A stretch of 64,000 bases of DNA, taken from NCBI RefSeq assembly GCF_011881725.1, contig NZ_JAATUR010000011.1, positions 36,367-100,366 of the forward strand, in the 5' to 3' direction. The position numbers were made by a program, and so were the translations under genes. The notes beneath the pieces were generated by a model. The model was not told where the DNA came from and did not search any database. It saw only the letters and a program-made list of their open reading frames with translations. Position 1 is the stretch's first letter. Each line of letters opens with the position of its first letter. Shown here in pieces: positions 18,183 through 29,793 of this stretch. This stretch comes from Escherichia coli. GTDB lineage: Bacteria; Pseudomonadota; Gammaproteobacteria; Enterobacterales; Enterobacteriaceae.

Positions 18183-19724
18183 TTATTCTTCGCTCTTCTT
18201 CTGACTCAATCCATATTCCCGTAATTTATTGGCAATCGCGGTGTGTGAAACGCCCAAACGTTTTGCCAGTTTGCGCGTACTGGGGTAATTGCGATAAAGC
18301 TGGGTTAATACCGAACGTTCAAAACGACTGGTGATTTCGTCCAGCGAACCTTCCATCGCATCTTCACCAACGGCCACAGTTGCAGCGTCATAATCCGGCA
18401 GCAAAATGTCCTGCGGACGCAGTTCATAGCCTTCCAGTTGCGTCAGTGCGCGATAAATGGCGTTTTTCAACTGCCGCACGTTACCCGGCCATGCATAACG
18501 CGTAAGCACGGCATTCAGATCTGCAGCCAGTTTCGGACGCGGCACACCCTGCTCGTCAGCAAAGCGGGCAACAAACAGCTCGGTTAACGGCATAATGTCC
18601 TGTGGACAGTCGCGAAGCGGCGGCAGATTTAACGTCAGCACGTTCAGACGGTAATAGAGATCTTCGCGGAACATGCCTTTTTGCACCAGCTCGACCAGAT
18701 TCTTTTGCGTCGCGCAAATTACGCGCACATCGACATGCACTTCGTGGTCTTCCCCAACGCGACGGAAAGTGCCATCGTTGAGAAAACGCAATAATTTTGC
18801 CTGCATTCGTGGCGACATCTCGCCAATCTCATCCAGCAAAACCGAGCCGCCATTTGCCTGTTCAAAGAATCCTTTTTTCCCCTCCGGCGCATGCCCGAAC
18901 AGTTCGCTCTCAACCGCATCTTCCGGTATAGAAGCACAGTTCAGCGCCAGGTAAGGTTTGCTCGCTCGCGGGCTTGCCTGATGACAAGCGTAAGCAAAGA
19001 GATCTTTACCCGTGCCGGTATCCCCCGTGATCAGCAGCGGTGCGCTTAACATTGCCAACTTTTGCGCCTGCTCTACCACGTGCTTCATTTTAGGACTGAT
19101 GGCGACAATCTGACTGAAGGCGCTGACATCCTGCGCAGCCACATTTTGCAACTGACGCCCCATACGGATTGTTGAGCGCAGCATCACTACCGCACCGGTC
19201 AGAACATGCTGGTCGTTTTCATCCTGAAGATAGACAGGTGTTATCTCCATCAGGAAATTTTGTCCATTAATCACTACATGTTCGTTATGTGAATCCTGCG
19301 GGTCGCTCTCAAGCCAACGTAAAAAATTAAATCCGTTAATTAATTGCGCAGCGGTATGATTGCGTAAGCGATCCAATTTTTGCCCGAATAGCTGACAGCT
19401 CGCTGGATTTGCCATGTCTACTTTGCTTTTCATATCGACAGAAAGCACGGGTTCAGGCAATGCTTCAAGCAATGCGCTCAATGCCTGATGTTCTCGCTCG
19501 GAAGGCATCCACGGCACAGTGCGCACATCGGTAACGCCAGCAATACGGCGTATTTCCGCCATCAAACTGCTGAAGCTGTCAAAATCCAGTTCGGCAAAAT
19601 TCAGGTAAATCCGCCCAATTGGGTCAATCTCAATACCGCGTAAATCGATGCCTCTTAGCACCAGTAGGTCGAGCAATTCGCGGGTCAGACCGAGTCGGTC
19701 TTCACAAAAGACTTCCAGACGCAT
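18183..19724 (-). CDS. tyrR: Aromatic amino acid regulator TyrR
   Basis: Controls genes of aromatic amino acid synthesis and transport in response to Tyr, Phe and Trp. The start MRLEVFCEDRLGLTREL at 19724 gives 513 residues; a start four codons upstream is possible but less likely. An ACT domain (1-75) is followed by a PAS domain (about 80-190), a sigma-54-type AAA+ domain with GDTGTGKD, and a Fis-like HTH (KLAKRLGVSHTAIANKLREY). As is typical for TyrR, the GAFTGA sigma-54 loop is missing (HAPEGKKGFFEQ instead), so it works with sigma-70. Confidence 0.97.
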   Translation of the reverse strand: MRLEVFCEDRLGLTRELLDLLVLRGIDLRGIEIDPIGRIYLNFAELDFDSFSSLMAEIRRIAGVTDVRTVPWMPSEREHQALSALLEALPEPVLSVDMKSKVDMANPASCQLFGQKLDRLRNHTAAQLINGFNFLRWLESDPQDSHNEHVVINGQNFLMEITPVYLQDENDQHVLTGAVVMLRSTIRMGRQLQNVAAQDVSAFSQIVAISPKMKHVVEQAQKLAMLSAPLLITGDTGTGKDLFAYACHQASPRASKPYLALNCASIPEDAVESELFGHAPEGKKGFFEQANGGSVLLDEIGEMSPRMQAKLLRFLNDGTFRRVGEDHEVHVDVRVICATQKNLVELVQKGMFREDLYYRLNVLTLNLPPLRDCPQDIMPLTELFVARFADEQGVPRPKLAADLNAVLTRYAWPGNVRQLKNAIYRALTQLEGYELRPQDILLPDYDAATVAVGEDAMEGSLDEITSRFERSVLTQLYRNYPSTRKLAKRLGVSHTAIANKLREYGLSQKKSEE

Positions 19725-19793
19725 GGGAACCTTCACATGAAAAAGAACAATTAATATGATGATATGACACTATTCGAGTCGCAGGAAGATTTC

Positions 19794-19811
19794 TGTCAAC
19801 AAACATTGACA
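19794..19811 (-). promoter_or_regulatory. Possible TYR R box upstream of tyrR
   Basis: TGTCAACAAACATTGACA is a perfect TGTCAA-N6-TTGACA dyad about 70 bases before the tyrR start. The TyrR consensus is TGTAAA-N6-TTTACA, and tyrR is known to be autoregulated. The match is from spacing and form, so TyrR binding is inferred. Confidence 0.55.
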
Positions 19812-19870
19812 CAACGATGGATAAACGGGCACTTCGGCGTAAAGGTATCCGATTAGCGCCCGAAAGTGCA

Positions 19871-20932
19871 CTATTTTTCGCCGGATGTTTTGCTCTTTTG
19901 TAACGTCTCTTTTACCTGAGAGATGAGCTGACGGCGGAAATCACCCAGACGGGGTTTGTCATTGTCAATCCACGGCAGCGGGCGGCAAAGTTCCATAGCT
20001 TTAATCCCCAGTCTGGCGGTCAGTAGCCCGGCACCTATTCCCTGGGCGGCGCGAGTAGACAAGCGCGCAGCGAGATCTTGCGACATCCAGTCCATCCCCA
20101 CTTCACGCACCAGTTCACTGGCGCCCGCGAAAGCAATATTCAGCAAGACCAGTTTAAACAGGCGCAGACGGCTATAATAGCCAAGTTCGATTCCATATAA
20201 AGTGGCGATACGGTTAATCAGGCGCAAATTTCGCCAGGCGATAAACGCCATATCCACCAGCGCCAGCGGACTGACCGCAATCATCAACGTCGATTCCGCC
20301 GCCGAACGGCTGATTTCTCTACGCGCCTGTGCATCCAGGACTGGCTGAACAAGATGGGCATACAAACTAACCACTTCACGATCGTTCTGCGTTTCATGGA
20401 TTGTGGCATACCAGCGTTGTAGTGCCGGATGCGACTGATCGATACCCGCCTGCTGCGCCAGTTTTTCGCAAAACGCGCGCCCTTTGCCGGTGCCGTGACT
20501 GTGCAACAGATCGCGCGCTTCGTCGCGTTCATGAGCACGCTGACGCAAGCGCCATAAGCGCCGCCACTCAGTTACCACAGATCCCACACCTGCGCCGATA
20601 ATCAGAGCGCCGGCGGCACATCCACCCAGCGCCACCCAGTCCTGAGTTTGCCAGGCATTCATTGTCCACTGAACACCCTGCGCGACAACGCTTGCACCAA
20701 ACAGTGCCAGCCCACCCATGACCATTTTGCGCCACAGACTGCGTTTCGGACGTAAAGCTGCGTCCATCACCGCTTCAACTTGCCCTTCTTCTTCCGGTGC
20801 TTCATCAAGCGTGGCTGGGGCAAAATTTTGCGCCTGATTTTCATCAAAGGTCTGCTGCGCCCTGAATTTAGGATTCTGATCGACCTCCAGCGGACCGTCG
20901 AAATCAATACGTGGTTTTAACGGTTCGGTCAT
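19871..20932 (-). CDS. ycjF: Membrane protein YcjF (UPF0283/DUF697)
   Basis: A 353-residue inner-membrane protein of unknown exact role, encoded with ycjX. An acidic N-terminal 65 residues leads to two transmembrane helices, about 70-90 and 100-120. The C-terminal half is the DUF697 helical region (about 215-330). Its start overlaps the ycjX stop by four bases (ATGA), implying translational coupling. The pair belongs to the envelope-stress (Psp) neighbourhood. Confidence 0.93.
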   Translation of the reverse strand: MTEPLKPRIDFDGPLEVDQNPKFRAQQTFDENQAQNFAPATLDEAPEEEGQVEAVMDAALRPKRSLWRKMVMGGLALFGASVVAQGVQWTMNAWQTQDWVALGGCAAGALIIGAGVGSVVTEWRRLWRLRQRAHERDEARDLLHSHGTGKGRAFCEKLAQQAGIDQSHPALQRWYATIHETQNDREVVSLYAHLVQPVLDAQARREISRSAAESTLMIAVSPLALVDMAFIAWRNLRLINRIATLYGIELGYYSRLRLFKLVLLNIAFAGASELVREVGMDWMSQDLAARLSTRAAQGIGAGLLTARLGIKAMELCRPLPWIDNDKPRLGDFRRQLISQVKETLQKSKTSGEK

Positions 20933-22326
20933 CGCAATTTATCTCCTATTAAAAATTCCAGCGCAGCATCAAGGCGAATGTGCGGCAACGGTTTGTCGAC
21001 ATCCATTACCTGCGGACGAAACGCTTCAAACTGGAAGCCCTGATTATCCCAAAATGCCTGACCGGGTAAACGCGCGGGAACCTCACCAGGGTAAACAGTA
21101 AGCGGCGCACCATCGCTGAGTCGATTACCGCGCAGCGCCGGGATTTTCTCACCGTTAACGTCAATAATGCCGCTGGTGGTCGCCTGAACTGACGCCAGTC
21201 CCAGGCAGTCCATGCTGATCCCTTCAAACGCCGCGTTTTGCCAGGCATCCTGAATCAGTTGCTGCAGTAATGAAACCATATTAGCGTGCTGATCGATGGT
21301 CACATGGTCTGCTTTAGTGGCGGCAAACAATAGCTTGTCGATAACCGGCGAAAACAAGCGCCGGAACAACGTGCGCTGCCCGTAGTGAAAACTTTGCATC
21401 AGTTGCGTTAACGCCAGACGCATGTCATTAAATGCCTGCGGTCCACTGTTGAGCGGTTGCAGGCAGTCCACCAGTACAATCTGACGGTCAAAGCGCAGAA
21501 AATGATTCTTATAGAACCCCTTCACAACTTTCTCGCAGTAATAATTGAAACGCTCGCGCAACATTCCGGCATTGGTATGCTTATCGGCCTGTGCCAGTTT
21601 TGATTCGCCCCAGGCATCGACATCTGGCCACGGGAAGAACTGCAATGCTGGCGCTCCCGCCATATCCCCCGGCAGAACAAAGCGACCAGGCTGAATAAAG
21701 TGCAGCCCTTGCTGTTTGCAATGGTGAAGATAATCGGTCCACGCAGCGGCAATGTCCGCCAGCCGGTTTTCATCGGCAGGCGCTAGTGGGTCCAGCCCTT
21801 CGCACATCATCCGCCATTTCGCCGACCATTCGCCGCGTTGACCATTGAGTAAGCCCGTCATCTGGCGCGACCAGCTTAAATAGTCCTGCGCCAGCATCGG
21901 CAGATCGAGTAACCACTCGCCAGGATAATCCACTATCTCCAGATACAGCGTGGAGGTGTCCTTGAAGTGGCGCAACAACGAATCGTTCGATTTATAACGC
22001 AATGCCAGGCGGATTTCGCTTACGCCGCGCGTTGGCGTTGGCCAGGCAGGAGGATCACCATATAACTGCGCCAGACCTTCATCATAGGTGAAGCGCGGAA
22101 TGCCGAAGTCACGCTGAGGAATACGCTTCACGCCCAGCAGTCGCTCTTCACGCACCGCACTTAATAGTGGCAAGCGTGCTCCGGCATGAATATTGAGTAA
22201 CTGATTGACCATCGCGGTGATAAACGCTGTTTTGCCGCTGCGGCTGAGTCCAGTTACGGCGAGGCGCAGATGTCTGTCGACACCCCGATTCACCAGCGCA
22301 TTAAGTTCATTTTTAAGTCGCTTCAT
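20929..22326 (-). CDS. ycjX: P-loop stress protein YcjX
   Basis: A 465-residue YcjX-family P-loop nucleotidase; the K-12 gene belongs to the PspF/sigma-54 stress context. Walker A is [10 protein letters not shown] (about 25-34), [13 protein letters not shown] is the Walker B/switch region, and [10 protein letters not shown] resembles the G-protein base-specificity motif. It leads the ycjX-ycjF pair. In K-12 ycjM-W and ompG separate it from pspE; here only 118 bases do. Confidence 0.94.
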   Translation of the reverse strand: MKRLKNELNALVNRGVDRHLRLAVTGLSRSGKTAFITAMVNQLLNIHAGARLPLLSAVREERLLGVKRIPQRDFGIPRFTYDEGLAQLYGDPPAWPTPTRGVSEIRLALRYKSNDSLLRHFKDTSTLYLEIVDYPGEWLLDLPMLAQDYLSWSRQMTGLLNGQRGEWSAKWRMMCEGLDPLAPADENRLADIAAAWTDYLHHCKQQGLHFIQPGRFVLPGDMAGAPALQFFPWPDVDAWGESKLAQADKHTNAGMLRERFNYYCEKVVKGFYKNHFLRFDRQIVLVDCLQPLNSGPQAFNDMRLALTQLMQSFHYGQRTLFRRLFSPVIDKLLFAATKADHVTIDQHANMVSLLQQLIQDAWQNAAFEGISMDCLGLASVQATTSGIIDVNGEKIPALRGNRLSDGAPLTVYPGEVPARLPGQAFWDNQGFQFEAFRPQVMDVDKPLPHIRLDAALEFLIGDKLR

Positions 22327-22444
22327 TGCGGTCCTGTGCCAAAAAGGTGTAGAAAGAATGAGATGCTGGAGATAATAATGTGGATTAATTTCGATTTATC
22401 AAATGAATAAGCGGCGTTAATTACACCGCTCAATGAGTAATTTG

Positions 22445-22759
22445 CTAACCTTTAACCTTCGGCATTTCGATGTCTTTCAGGCCACCGGCATTCTCAACGT
22501 GGTTGTATCCCATCTCGTCGAGGATCTCTTTTGCCTGCCCGGACTGGCGTCCGGCGTTGCAATAAACTTTCACGGTGTCGTTTTTATCCGGAACGGCGGT
22601 GGCAATGCGATCTTTCACTTCCTTCAGAGGAATATTGATGGCCCCCTGAACGTGCTCTTGCTGATACTGTTCTGGAACACGAACATCGATCCAGTGTTCA
22701 GCGGCGAACACGGGTATTGAAAACACCAGCGTCAGAGCAAGTAAACCTTTTTTAAACAT
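22445..22759 (-). CDS. pspE: Periplasmic thiosulfate sulfurtransferase PspE
   Basis: Single-domain rhodanese that transfers sulfur from thiosulfate to cyanide or thiols in the periplasm. The 104 residues include a signal peptide MFKKGLLALTLVFSIPVFA and the active-site loop CNAGRQSGQ with the catalytic cysteine. It is the last psp gene, 77 bases after pspD, and in K-12 has its own promoter as well. Confidence 0.96.
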   Translation of the reverse strand: MFKKGLLALTLVFSIPVFAAEHWIDVRVPEQYQQEHVQGAINIPLKEVKDRIATAVPDKNDTVKVYCNAGRQSGQAKEILDEMGYNHVENAGGLKDIEMPKVKG

Positions 22760-22836
22760 GTGAGCGTCCTTCTATATAGGATGAAAATTGCCATCCACTA
22801 TACGCCTGAAGTTAAACAATTTTTGCGGAACGCCCC

Positions 22837-23058
22837 TCACCTTTTATAACGCTGCGCCAGTTTATTTGCGGCCCGACTTAATAGCGGTTCCAGCGCCACA
22901 GCCAGCAACATTTTCAGCGGTCGGCGAGCAACAGATTTTATCGCCCAGCCAGCCACGCCAGCCGGGCCATAGCGCAGTGCGGTAAGAAGTACCAGCTTGC
23001 CTGCTAATTTGAAACCAGGCTTCACCTTTTGCCCGGCATGTTGCCAGCGAGTATTCAT
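22837..23058 (-). CDS. pspD: Phage shock protein D
   Basis: Small peripheral/inner-membrane protein of the psp operon with an accessory role. The start [20 protein letters not shown] at 23058 gives 73 residues, the K-12 length; the ATG four codons upstream would overlap pspC more. One amphipathic or membrane stretch lies about 18-55. It begins 9 bases after the pspC stop. Confidence 0.92.
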   Translation of the reverse strand: MNTRWQHAGQKVKPGFKLAGKLVLLTALRYGPAGVAGWAIKSVARRPLKMLLAVALEPLLSRAANKLAQRYKR

Positions 23059-23066
23059 GACTTTCC

Positions 23067-23426
23067 TCACAGTTGACGGAAACGACTACGTAGCGTGAAG
23101 GTGTCGGAAGTGACATAGCGTTCCATCTCACGTAAGCGTGTTTCACTGGCCGCCAGTTCACGATCGACTTCATCCAACAATTCGCTGCTGGACGGTTGTT
23201 GTTCACCAAACGCCATGTTGTCCGGCATTGGATCAAGCGCAAATGACAAAATGATATAAGCGACCAGGGTAAACAGCGCCAGGCCAAAGAAAATCGACAG
23301 TATGACCAGGATACGTACCAGTTTTACAGGTACATCAAAATAGTTAGCAATCCCGGCACAGACCCCGCGCACCATGCCCTGTTGTGGAATACGCCATAAT
23401 TTTTTATTGAGATTAATACCCGCCAT
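23067..23426 (-). CDS. pspC: Phage shock protein C
   Basis: Inner-membrane sensor protein that with PspB recruits PspA under membrane stress and frees PspF. The 119 residues show the PspC domain (about 8-68: [22 protein letters not shown]), one transmembrane helix (about 38-62) and a C-terminal leucine-zipper-like segment. Its start overlaps the pspB stop by one base, which couples translation. Confidence 0.95.
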   Translation of the reverse strand: MAGINLNKKLWRIPQQGMVRGVCAGIANYFDVPVKLVRILVILSIFFGLALFTLVAYIILSFALDPMPDNMAFGEQQPSSSELLDEVDRELAASETRLREMERYVTSDTFTLRSRFRQL

Positions 23427-23650
23427 TAGCGATCCCTCCAGTTCGGATGTTCTGCATCAAGAATTGATTCCAGTGCCTGAATACGCTCGCGCATCCGTTT
23501 TGCTTCATCAGCCAGTTGCGCTAATCGCTGCTGTTCGCTTTGCGACAATTCACCGCGACCGGAACGATTGCTGTAATGCAGCCATAACCAGATCGGTAAA
23601 ACAAACAGCACAAAAATGGTTAACGGAATAGCCAGAAATAGCGCGCTCAT
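23426..23650 (-). CDS. pspB: Phage shock protein B
   Basis: A 74-residue inner-membrane protein that acts with PspC as a positive sensor of envelope damage. One transmembrane helix (about 4-24) is followed by a charged coiled coil (about 35-65: EQQRLAQLADEAKRMRERI). Order pspA-B-C-D-E is the standard operon. Confidence 0.95.
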   Translation of the reverse strand: MSALFLAIPLTIFVLFVLPIWLWLHYSNRSGRGELSQSEQQRLAQLADEAKRMRERIQALESILDAEHPNWRDR

Positions 23651-23703
23651 AAGTACTCCTTAAAGAATGAGCGGCGGCGCGTTCGGACGCCGCCTGGGTG
23701 TTA

Positions 23704-24444
<741 letters not shown>

Positions 24445-24538
24445 TTATCTTTTTGATTTATAAAGATCTGATTGAAGATTCAACAGCAACATGCCAGGAT
24501 GAATTAGCGAATTACACTAACAAGTGGCGAATTTCATC

Positions 24539-25516
24539 ATGGCAGAATACAAAGATAACTTGCTCGGTGAAGCAAACAATTTTCTCGAAGTGCTGGAGCA
24601 GGTTTCGCATCTCGCTCCGCTGGACAAACCTGTATTAATCATCGGCGAGCGCGGCACGGGTAAAGAGCTGATCGCCAGCCGTCTGCATTATCTCTCCTCC
24701 CGTTGGCAAGGGCCGTTTATTTCCCTTAACTGCGCGGCGTTAAATGAAAATCTGCTGGATTCCGAATTGTTTGGTCACGAAGCTGGCGCTTTTACTGGCG
24801 CGCAAAAACGTCATCCGGGACGCTTTGAACGTGCCGATGGCGGGACGCTGTTTCTTGATGAACTCGCGACAGCTCCGATGATGGTGCAGGAAAAATTATT
24901 GCGCGTGATCGAATACGGTGAACTCGAGCGCGTCGGCGGCAGCCAGCCATTGCAGGTGAATGTACGACTGGTATGCGCGACAAATGCCGATCTTCCAGCG
25001 ATGGTCAATGAAGGTACTTTTCGCGCTGACCTGTTGGACCGCCTGGCTTTTGACGTAGTTCAACTGCCACCACTACGCGAGCGCGAAAGTGACATTATGT
25101 TGATGGCGGAACACTTTGCTATCCAGATGTGTCGGGAAATCAAACTGCCTCTGTTCCCGGGTTTTACCGAACACGCCAGAGAAACGTTACTGAACTATCG
25201 CTGGCCGGGAAATATTCGTGAATTGAAAAACGTGGTGGAACGTTCGGTGTATCGCCACGGCACCAGTGATTATCCGCTTGATGACATCATTATTGATCCC
25301 TTTAAACGTCATCCACCTGAAGAAGCCATCGCCGTTTCAGAAACCACCTTGCTTCCGACGCTGCCGCTGGATTTACGCGAGTTTCAAATGCAGCAGGAAA
25401 AAGAGTTGCTGCAACTCAGTTTGCAACAGGGAAAATATAACCAAAAGCGCGCGGCAGAATTGCTGGGGTTAACCTATCATCAGTTCCGCGCGTTGCTGAA
25501 AAAACACCAGATTTAG
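24539..25516 (+). CDS. pspF: psp operon transcriptional activator PspF
   Basis: Enhancer-binding protein that drives sigma-54 RNA polymerase at the psp promoter. The start MAEYKDNLLGEANNFLEVLE at 24539 gives 325 residues; an ATG five codons earlier is the alternative. It lacks an N-terminal receiver domain, as PspF does, since PspA binding replaces it. The AAA+ domain has GERGTGKE (Walker A), GAFTGA (sigma-54 contact loop) and GGTLFLDE (Walker B). A Fis-type HTH ends the protein (KRAAELLGLTYHQFRALLKK). Confidence 0.97.
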   Translation: MAEYKDNLLGEANNFLEVLEQVSHLAPLDKPVLIIGERGTGKELIASRLHYLSSRWQGPFISLNCAALNENLLDSELFGHEAGAFTGAQKRHPGRFERADGGTLFLDELATAPMMVQEKLLRVIEYGELERVGGSQPLQVNVRLVCATNADLPAMVNEGTFRADLLDRLAFDVVQLPPLRERESDIMLMAEHFAIQMCREIKLPLFPGFTEHARETLLNYRWPGNIRELKNVVERSVYRHGTSDYPLDDIIIDPFKRHPPEEAIAVSETTLLPTLPLDLREFQMQQEKELLQLSLQQGKYNQKRAAELLGLTYHQFRALLKKHQI

Positions 25517-25740
25517 CGAGGTTGGCGGCTGGTGCTTGCGCAATCAGTACGAAAATAATGGCCACAACCTGCATCGCTTCTATGTCTGATTTAAATATGC
25601 GTTCGATGGCGACAGAATGCTGTTAAGTGAGGCGAAATACCTAAGGTGCGTGGCGCATTATCTATAAAAAGATGTATGACCCGGATCACGAGTGCTATTA
25701 TTCGCCCTTATGCTTAGCGCATTAACCCCAGGGGCAAATA

Positions 25741-25986
25741 ATGAACCACGATATCCCATTAAAATATTTTGATATTGCCGATGAATACGCGACGGAATGC
25801 GCAGAACCTGTCGCAGACGCTGAACGCACACCACTGGCCCACTACTTCCAGTTACTACTCACCCGCTTGATGAACAATGAAGAAATCAGCGAAGAAGCCC
25901 AGCATGACATGGCCACTGAAGCGGGGATTAATCCCGCGCGCATTGATGAGATTGCAGAGTTTTTGAATCAATGGGGTAATGAGTAA
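25741..25986 (+). CDS. ymjA: Uncharacterised protein YmjA (DUF2543)
   Basis: An 81-residue soluble acidic helical protein of unknown function, same length as K-12 YmjA. No signal peptide or membrane helix. AGGGG precedes the start by 8 bases. In K-12 the puu putrescine-degradation genes lie between it and pspF; here only 224 bases do, with no visible puu remnant. Confidence 0.9.
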   Translation: MNHDIPLKYFDIADEYATECAEPVADAERTPLAHYFQLLLTRLMNNEEISEEAQHDMATEAGINPARIDEIAEFLNQWGNE

Positions 25987-26310
25987 ACACTTAATTGCGG
26001 ACGCCCGGTCGGTATCGTTGGCCAGATAAGGCATTCACGCCATATCCGGCTAAACATGACACGCACTTTGTCAGCAATCCGCAGCCAGTATTAAGGGATT
26101 CTCACGATCACGCTGCCCTGCTCCTCGCTAAGTTGTTCTGTGAGTTATAGTTATAGTGAATTCACGGGTACGAATGTTGAACAGATGGCGATACCACCAG
26201 TGCAACGACCAACCACCGGGTCTTCATGATACCCCCTGAAAACAAACGGTAATGGCAAATGTCATTAAATATTAGTAAGATAGCCTCTTTACATAAAATT
26301 TCTTAATATT
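25987..26310. other. ymjA-sapA intergenic region
   Basis: 324 bases with a REP-like unit (26020-26050) and the sapA promoter region. On the minus strand a 21-codon frame (26162-26227) starts after AGGGGGG with signal-like residues MKTRWLVVALVVS, then stops. It looks more like a relic or chance frame than a gene. Confidence 0.5.
26020..26050. repeat. REP-like palindromic element
   Basis: GGCCAGATAAGGC on the left and GCCATATCCGGC on the right make an imperfect REP (BIME) stem-loop with a TTCAC loop, 34 bases after the ymjA stop. Confidence 0.65.
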
Positions 26311-27954
26311 ATGCGCCAGGTATTATCGTCTCTTTTGGTGATTGCTGGACTTGTGAGTGGTCAGGCAATCGCCGCGCCTGAACCCACCCCGCATGCAGAT
26401 ATCCGCGACAGCGGTTTTGTCTATTGCGTCAGCGGGCAGGTCAACACCTTTAACCCATCCAAAGCGAGCAGTGGGTTAATTGTCGATACCCTTGCCGCTC
26501 AGTTTTATGATCGACTGCTGGATGTCGATCCCTATACCTATCGCCTGATGCCGGAACTTGCCGAAAGTTGGGAAGTGCTCGACAACGGCGCGACCTATCG
26601 CTTCCACCTGCGTCGTGATGTTCCGTTTCAAAAAACCGACTGGTTTACTCCCACTCGCAAAATGAATGCCGATGATGTGGTATTTACCTTCCAACGGATT
26701 TTTGACCGCAATAACCCGTGGCATAACGTCAACGGTAGTAACTTCCCCTATTTCGACAGTCTGCAATTTGCCGATAACGTGAAAAGCGTCCGCAAGCTGG
26801 ATAATCATACCGTTGAGTTCCGCCTCGCCCAGCCGGATGCTTCTTTTTTATGGCACCTGGCGACCCATTATGCATCGGTCATGTCTGCCGAATACGCCCA
26901 GAAATTAGAGAAAGAAGATCGCCAGGAGCAACTTGACCGTCAGCCGGTTGGCACCGGGCCGTATCAATTGTCGGAATACCGCGCCGGGCAATATATTCGC
27001 CTGCAACGTCATGATGACTTCTGGCGCGGCAAACCGTTAATGCCTCAGGTGGTTGTGGATTTAGGCTCCGGCGGTACAGGACGGTTGTCGAAACTCTTGA
27101 CCGGGGAATGCGACGTCCTGGCCTGGCCTGCCGCCAGCCAGTTATCCATTTTGCGCGACGACCCGCGTTTGCGTTTAACGCTACGTCCGGGGATGAACGT
27201 CGCCTATCTGGCATTTAACACAGCTAAACCGCCGCTAAATAATCCGGCGGTCCGCCATGCGCTGGCATTATCGATTAATAATCAGCGCCTGATGCAATCC
27301 ATCTATTATGGTACGGCTGAAACTGCGGCCTCTATTTTACCGCGCGCCTCGTGGGCTTATGACAACGAGGCTAAAATTACTGAATACAACCCAGCGAAAT
27401 CACGCGAACAACTGAAAGCGTTAGGACTGGAAAACTTAACGCTGCAACTGTGGGTGCCAACGCGATCTCAGGCGTGGAACCCTAGTCCATTGAAAACCGC
27501 AGAACTGATTCAGGCGGATATGGCGCAGGTTGGCGTGAAAGTGGTCATTGTGCCGGTAGAGGGTCGTTTTCAGGAGGCGCGGTTGATGGATATGAACCAT
27601 GATCTGACGTTATCCGGTTGGGCGACAGACAGTAACGACCCGGACAGTTTCTTCCGTCCGTTACTAAGCTGTGCGGCAATTCACTCACAAACCAACCTTG
27701 CTCACTGGTGCGATCCAAAATTCGACAGCGTGTTGCGTAAGGCCCTCTCCTCACAGCAACTGGCGGCGCGTATTGAAGCCTATGATGAAGCACAAAGCAT
27801 TCTGGCGCAGGAACTGCCCATTCTGCCTTTGGCCTCGTCACTGCGCTTGCAGGCCTACCGTTACGATATTAAAGGTCTGGTACTAAGTCCGTTCGGTAAC
27901 GCCTCCTTCGCTGGGGTGTATCGCCAGAAGCCAGAAGAGGTGAAAAAACCATGA
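26311..27954 (+). CDS. sapA: Periplasmic binding protein SapA
   Basis: Solute-binding component of the Sap ABC system, linked to antimicrobial peptide resistance in Salmonella and Haemophilus. The 547 residues start with a signal peptide ([22 protein letters not shown]). The mature part is an SBP family 5 fold ([32 protein letters not shown]). Its stop overlaps the sapB start by four bases. It is the first of five tightly packed genes. Confidence 0.96.
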   Translation: MRQVLSSLLVIAGLVSGQAIAAPEPTPHADIRDSGFVYCVSGQVNTFNPSKASSGLIVDTLAAQFYDRLLDVDPYTYRLMPELAESWEVLDNGATYRFHLRRDVPFQKTDWFTPTRKMNADDVVFTFQRIFDRNNPWHNVNGSNFPYFDSLQFADNVKSVRKLDNHTVEFRLAQPDASFLWHLATHYASVMSAEYAQKLEKEDRQEQLDRQPVGTGPYQLSEYRAGQYIRLQRHDDFWRGKPLMPQVVVDLGSGGTGRLSKLLTGECDVLAWPAASQLSILRDDPRLRLTLRPGMNVAYLAFNTAKPPLNNPAVRHALALSINNQRLMQSIYYGTAETAASILPRASWAYDNEAKITEYNPAKSREQLKALGLENLTLQLWVPTRSQAWNPSPLKTAELIQADMAQVGVKVVIVPVEGRFQEARLMDMNHDLTLSGWATDSNDPDSFFRPLLSCAAIHSQTNLAHWCDPKFDSVLRKALSSQQLAARIEAYDEAQSILAQELPILPLASSLRLQAYRYDIKGLVLSPFGNASFAGVYRQKPEEVKKP

Positions 27955-28916
27955 TTATCTTCACCTTACGCCGTATTTTGTTATTAATCGTCACCTTGTT
28001 CCTGCTGACCTTTGTTGGCTTCAGTTTGAGCTATTTCACCCCACACGCGCCGTTACAAGGCGCGTCACTGTGGAATGCCTGGGTGTTCTGGTTTAACGGA
28101 CTGATCCACTGGGATTTTGGCGTTTCCAGCATCAACGGTCAGCCTATTGCCGAACAGCTAAAAGAAGTCTTTCCGGCAACGATGGAGTTGTGCATCCTCG
28201 CCTTCGGTTTTGCACTGATCGTGGGGATCCCGGTAGGTATGATTGCAGGGATTACTCGCCATAAGTGGCAGGATAATTTGATCAACGCCGTCGCGTTACT
28301 GGGTTTTTCAATCCCTGTTTTCTGGCTCGCTTTACTACTGACGCTGTTTTTTTCGCTGACGTTGAGCTGGCTGCCCGTTTCTGGGCGTTTTGATCTGCTC
28401 TACGAAGTGAAACCGATTACCGGTTTTGCGCTGATTGACGCCTGGCTTTCGGACTCACCGTGGCGGGACGAAATGATCATGAGCGCAATACGCCATATGG
28501 TCTTGCCTGTGATCACCTTGTCCGTTGCGCCAACGACTGAAGTGATCCGGTTGATGCGCATCAGCACCATTGAGGTGTATGACCAGAACTATGTGAAAGC
28601 GGCGGCGACCCGTGGTTTGTCGCGCTTTACTATTTTACGTCGCCACGTGCTGCATAACGCGTTGCCGCCCGTCATTCCTCGTCTGGGCTTACAGTTTTCC
28701 ACCATGCTGACGCTGGCGATGATCACAGAAATGGTCTTTAGCTGGCCTGGTCTGGGACGCTGGTTAATTAATGCCATCCGCCAGCAGGATTACGCAGCCA
28801 TTTCCGCCGGAGTGATGGTGTGTGGCTCGCTGGTCATTATTGTTAACGTGATTTCTGATATTTTGGGTGCCATGGCTAACCCTCTGAAACATAAGGAATG
28901 GTATGCCTTACGATAG
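27951..28916 (+). CDS. sapB: Sap ABC transporter permease SapB
   Basis: Inner-membrane permease of 321 residues of the DppB/OppB type. About six transmembrane helices are seen (near 8-26, 80-105, 115-145, 178-200, 245-265, 285-305). The EAA loop that contacts the ATPase reads [24 protein letters not shown] (split across about 217-240). It overlaps sapC by 14 bases. In E. coli SapBCDF has been reported to export putrescine. Confidence 0.95.
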   Translation: MIIFTLRRILLLIVTLFLLTFVGFSLSYFTPHAPLQGASLWNAWVFWFNGLIHWDFGVSSINGQPIAEQLKEVFPATMELCILAFGFALIVGIPVGMIAGITRHKWQDNLINAVALLGFSIPVFWLALLLTLFFSLTLSWLPVSGRFDLLYEVKPITGFALIDAWLSDSPWRDEMIMSAIRHMVLPVITLSVAPTTEVIRLMRISTIEVYDQNYVKAAATRGLSRFTILRRHVLHNALPPVIPRLGLQFSTMLTLAMITEMVFSWPGLGRWLINAIRQQDYAAISAGVMVCGSLVIIVNVISDILGAMANPLKHKEWYALR

Positions 28917-29793
28917 CGTATACAGCGAAAAGCGCCCGCCGGGCACGCTGCGTACCGCCTGGCGCAAATTTTATAGTGACGCCTCTGCGATGGTCGGCCT
29001 GTACGGCTGTGCGGGGCTGGCTGTACTGTGTATTTTTGGCGGCTGGTTTGCACCTTACGGCATCGATCAGCAATTTCTCGGATATCAATTGTTGCCACCG
29101 TCATGGTCGCGCTATGGCGAAGTCTCTTTCTTCCTGGGGACTGACGACCTCGGACGCGACGTTTTAAGCCGTTTACTGAGCGGTGCAGCCCCTACTGTGG
29201 GTGGCGCATTTGTGGTGACGCTTGCCGCGACAATCTGTGGTCTGGTGCTCGGTACCTTCGCCGGTGCGACGCATGGCCTACGTTCAGCGGTGCTTAACCA
29301 TATTCTGGATACCTTACTGGCAATCCCTTCTCTGCTGTTGGCCATTATCGTCGTGGCATTTGCCGGACCAAGTTTGTCGCACGCCATGTTTGCCGTCTGG
29401 CTGGCGCTGCTGCCGCGTATGGTGCGGTCGATTTACAGTATGGTGCATGATGAACTGGAAAAAGAATACGTTATCGCCGCCCGGCTGGATGGCGCAACGA
29501 CGTTGAATATTCTTTGGTTTGCCGTACTGCCTAACACCACCGCAGGACTCGTCACCGAGATCACCCGCGCACTGTCGATGGCAATTCTCGACATCGCCGC
29601 ACTGGGTTTTCTCGATCTCGGCGCGCAACTCCCCTCACCTGAATGGGGAGCGATGCTCGGCGATGCACTGGAACTAATTTATGTCGCCCCGTGGACCGTG
29701 ATGCTACCTGGCGCGGCAATTATGATTAGCGTGTTGTTGGTTAACCTCCTTGGCGATGGCGTTCGTCGTGCGATTATTGCGGGGGTGGAATAA
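28903..29793 (+). CDS. sapC: Sap ABC transporter permease SapC
   Basis: Second permease, 296 residues, DppC/OppC type. An N-terminal cytoplasmic segment (about 1-25) precedes the first helix (about 30-50). [18 protein letters not shown] is the family signature just before the core helices, and [20 protein letters not shown] is the EAA motif. It starts within sapB and shares its last base with the start of sapD, so the genes are translationally linked. Confidence 0.95.
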   Translation: MPYDSVYSEKRPPGTLRTAWRKFYSDASAMVGLYGCAGLAVLCIFGGWFAPYGIDQQFLGYQLLPPSWSRYGEVSFFLGTDDLGRDVLSRLLSGAAPTVGGAFVVTLAATICGLVLGTFAGATHGLRSAVLNHILDTLLAIPSLLLAIIVVAFAGPSLSHAMFAVWLALLPRMVRSIYSMVHDELEKEYVIAARLDGATTLNILWFAVLPNTTAGLVTEITRALSMAILDIAALGFLDLGAQLPSPEWGAMLGDALELIYVAPWTVMLPGAAIMISVLLVNLLGDGVRRAIIAGVE

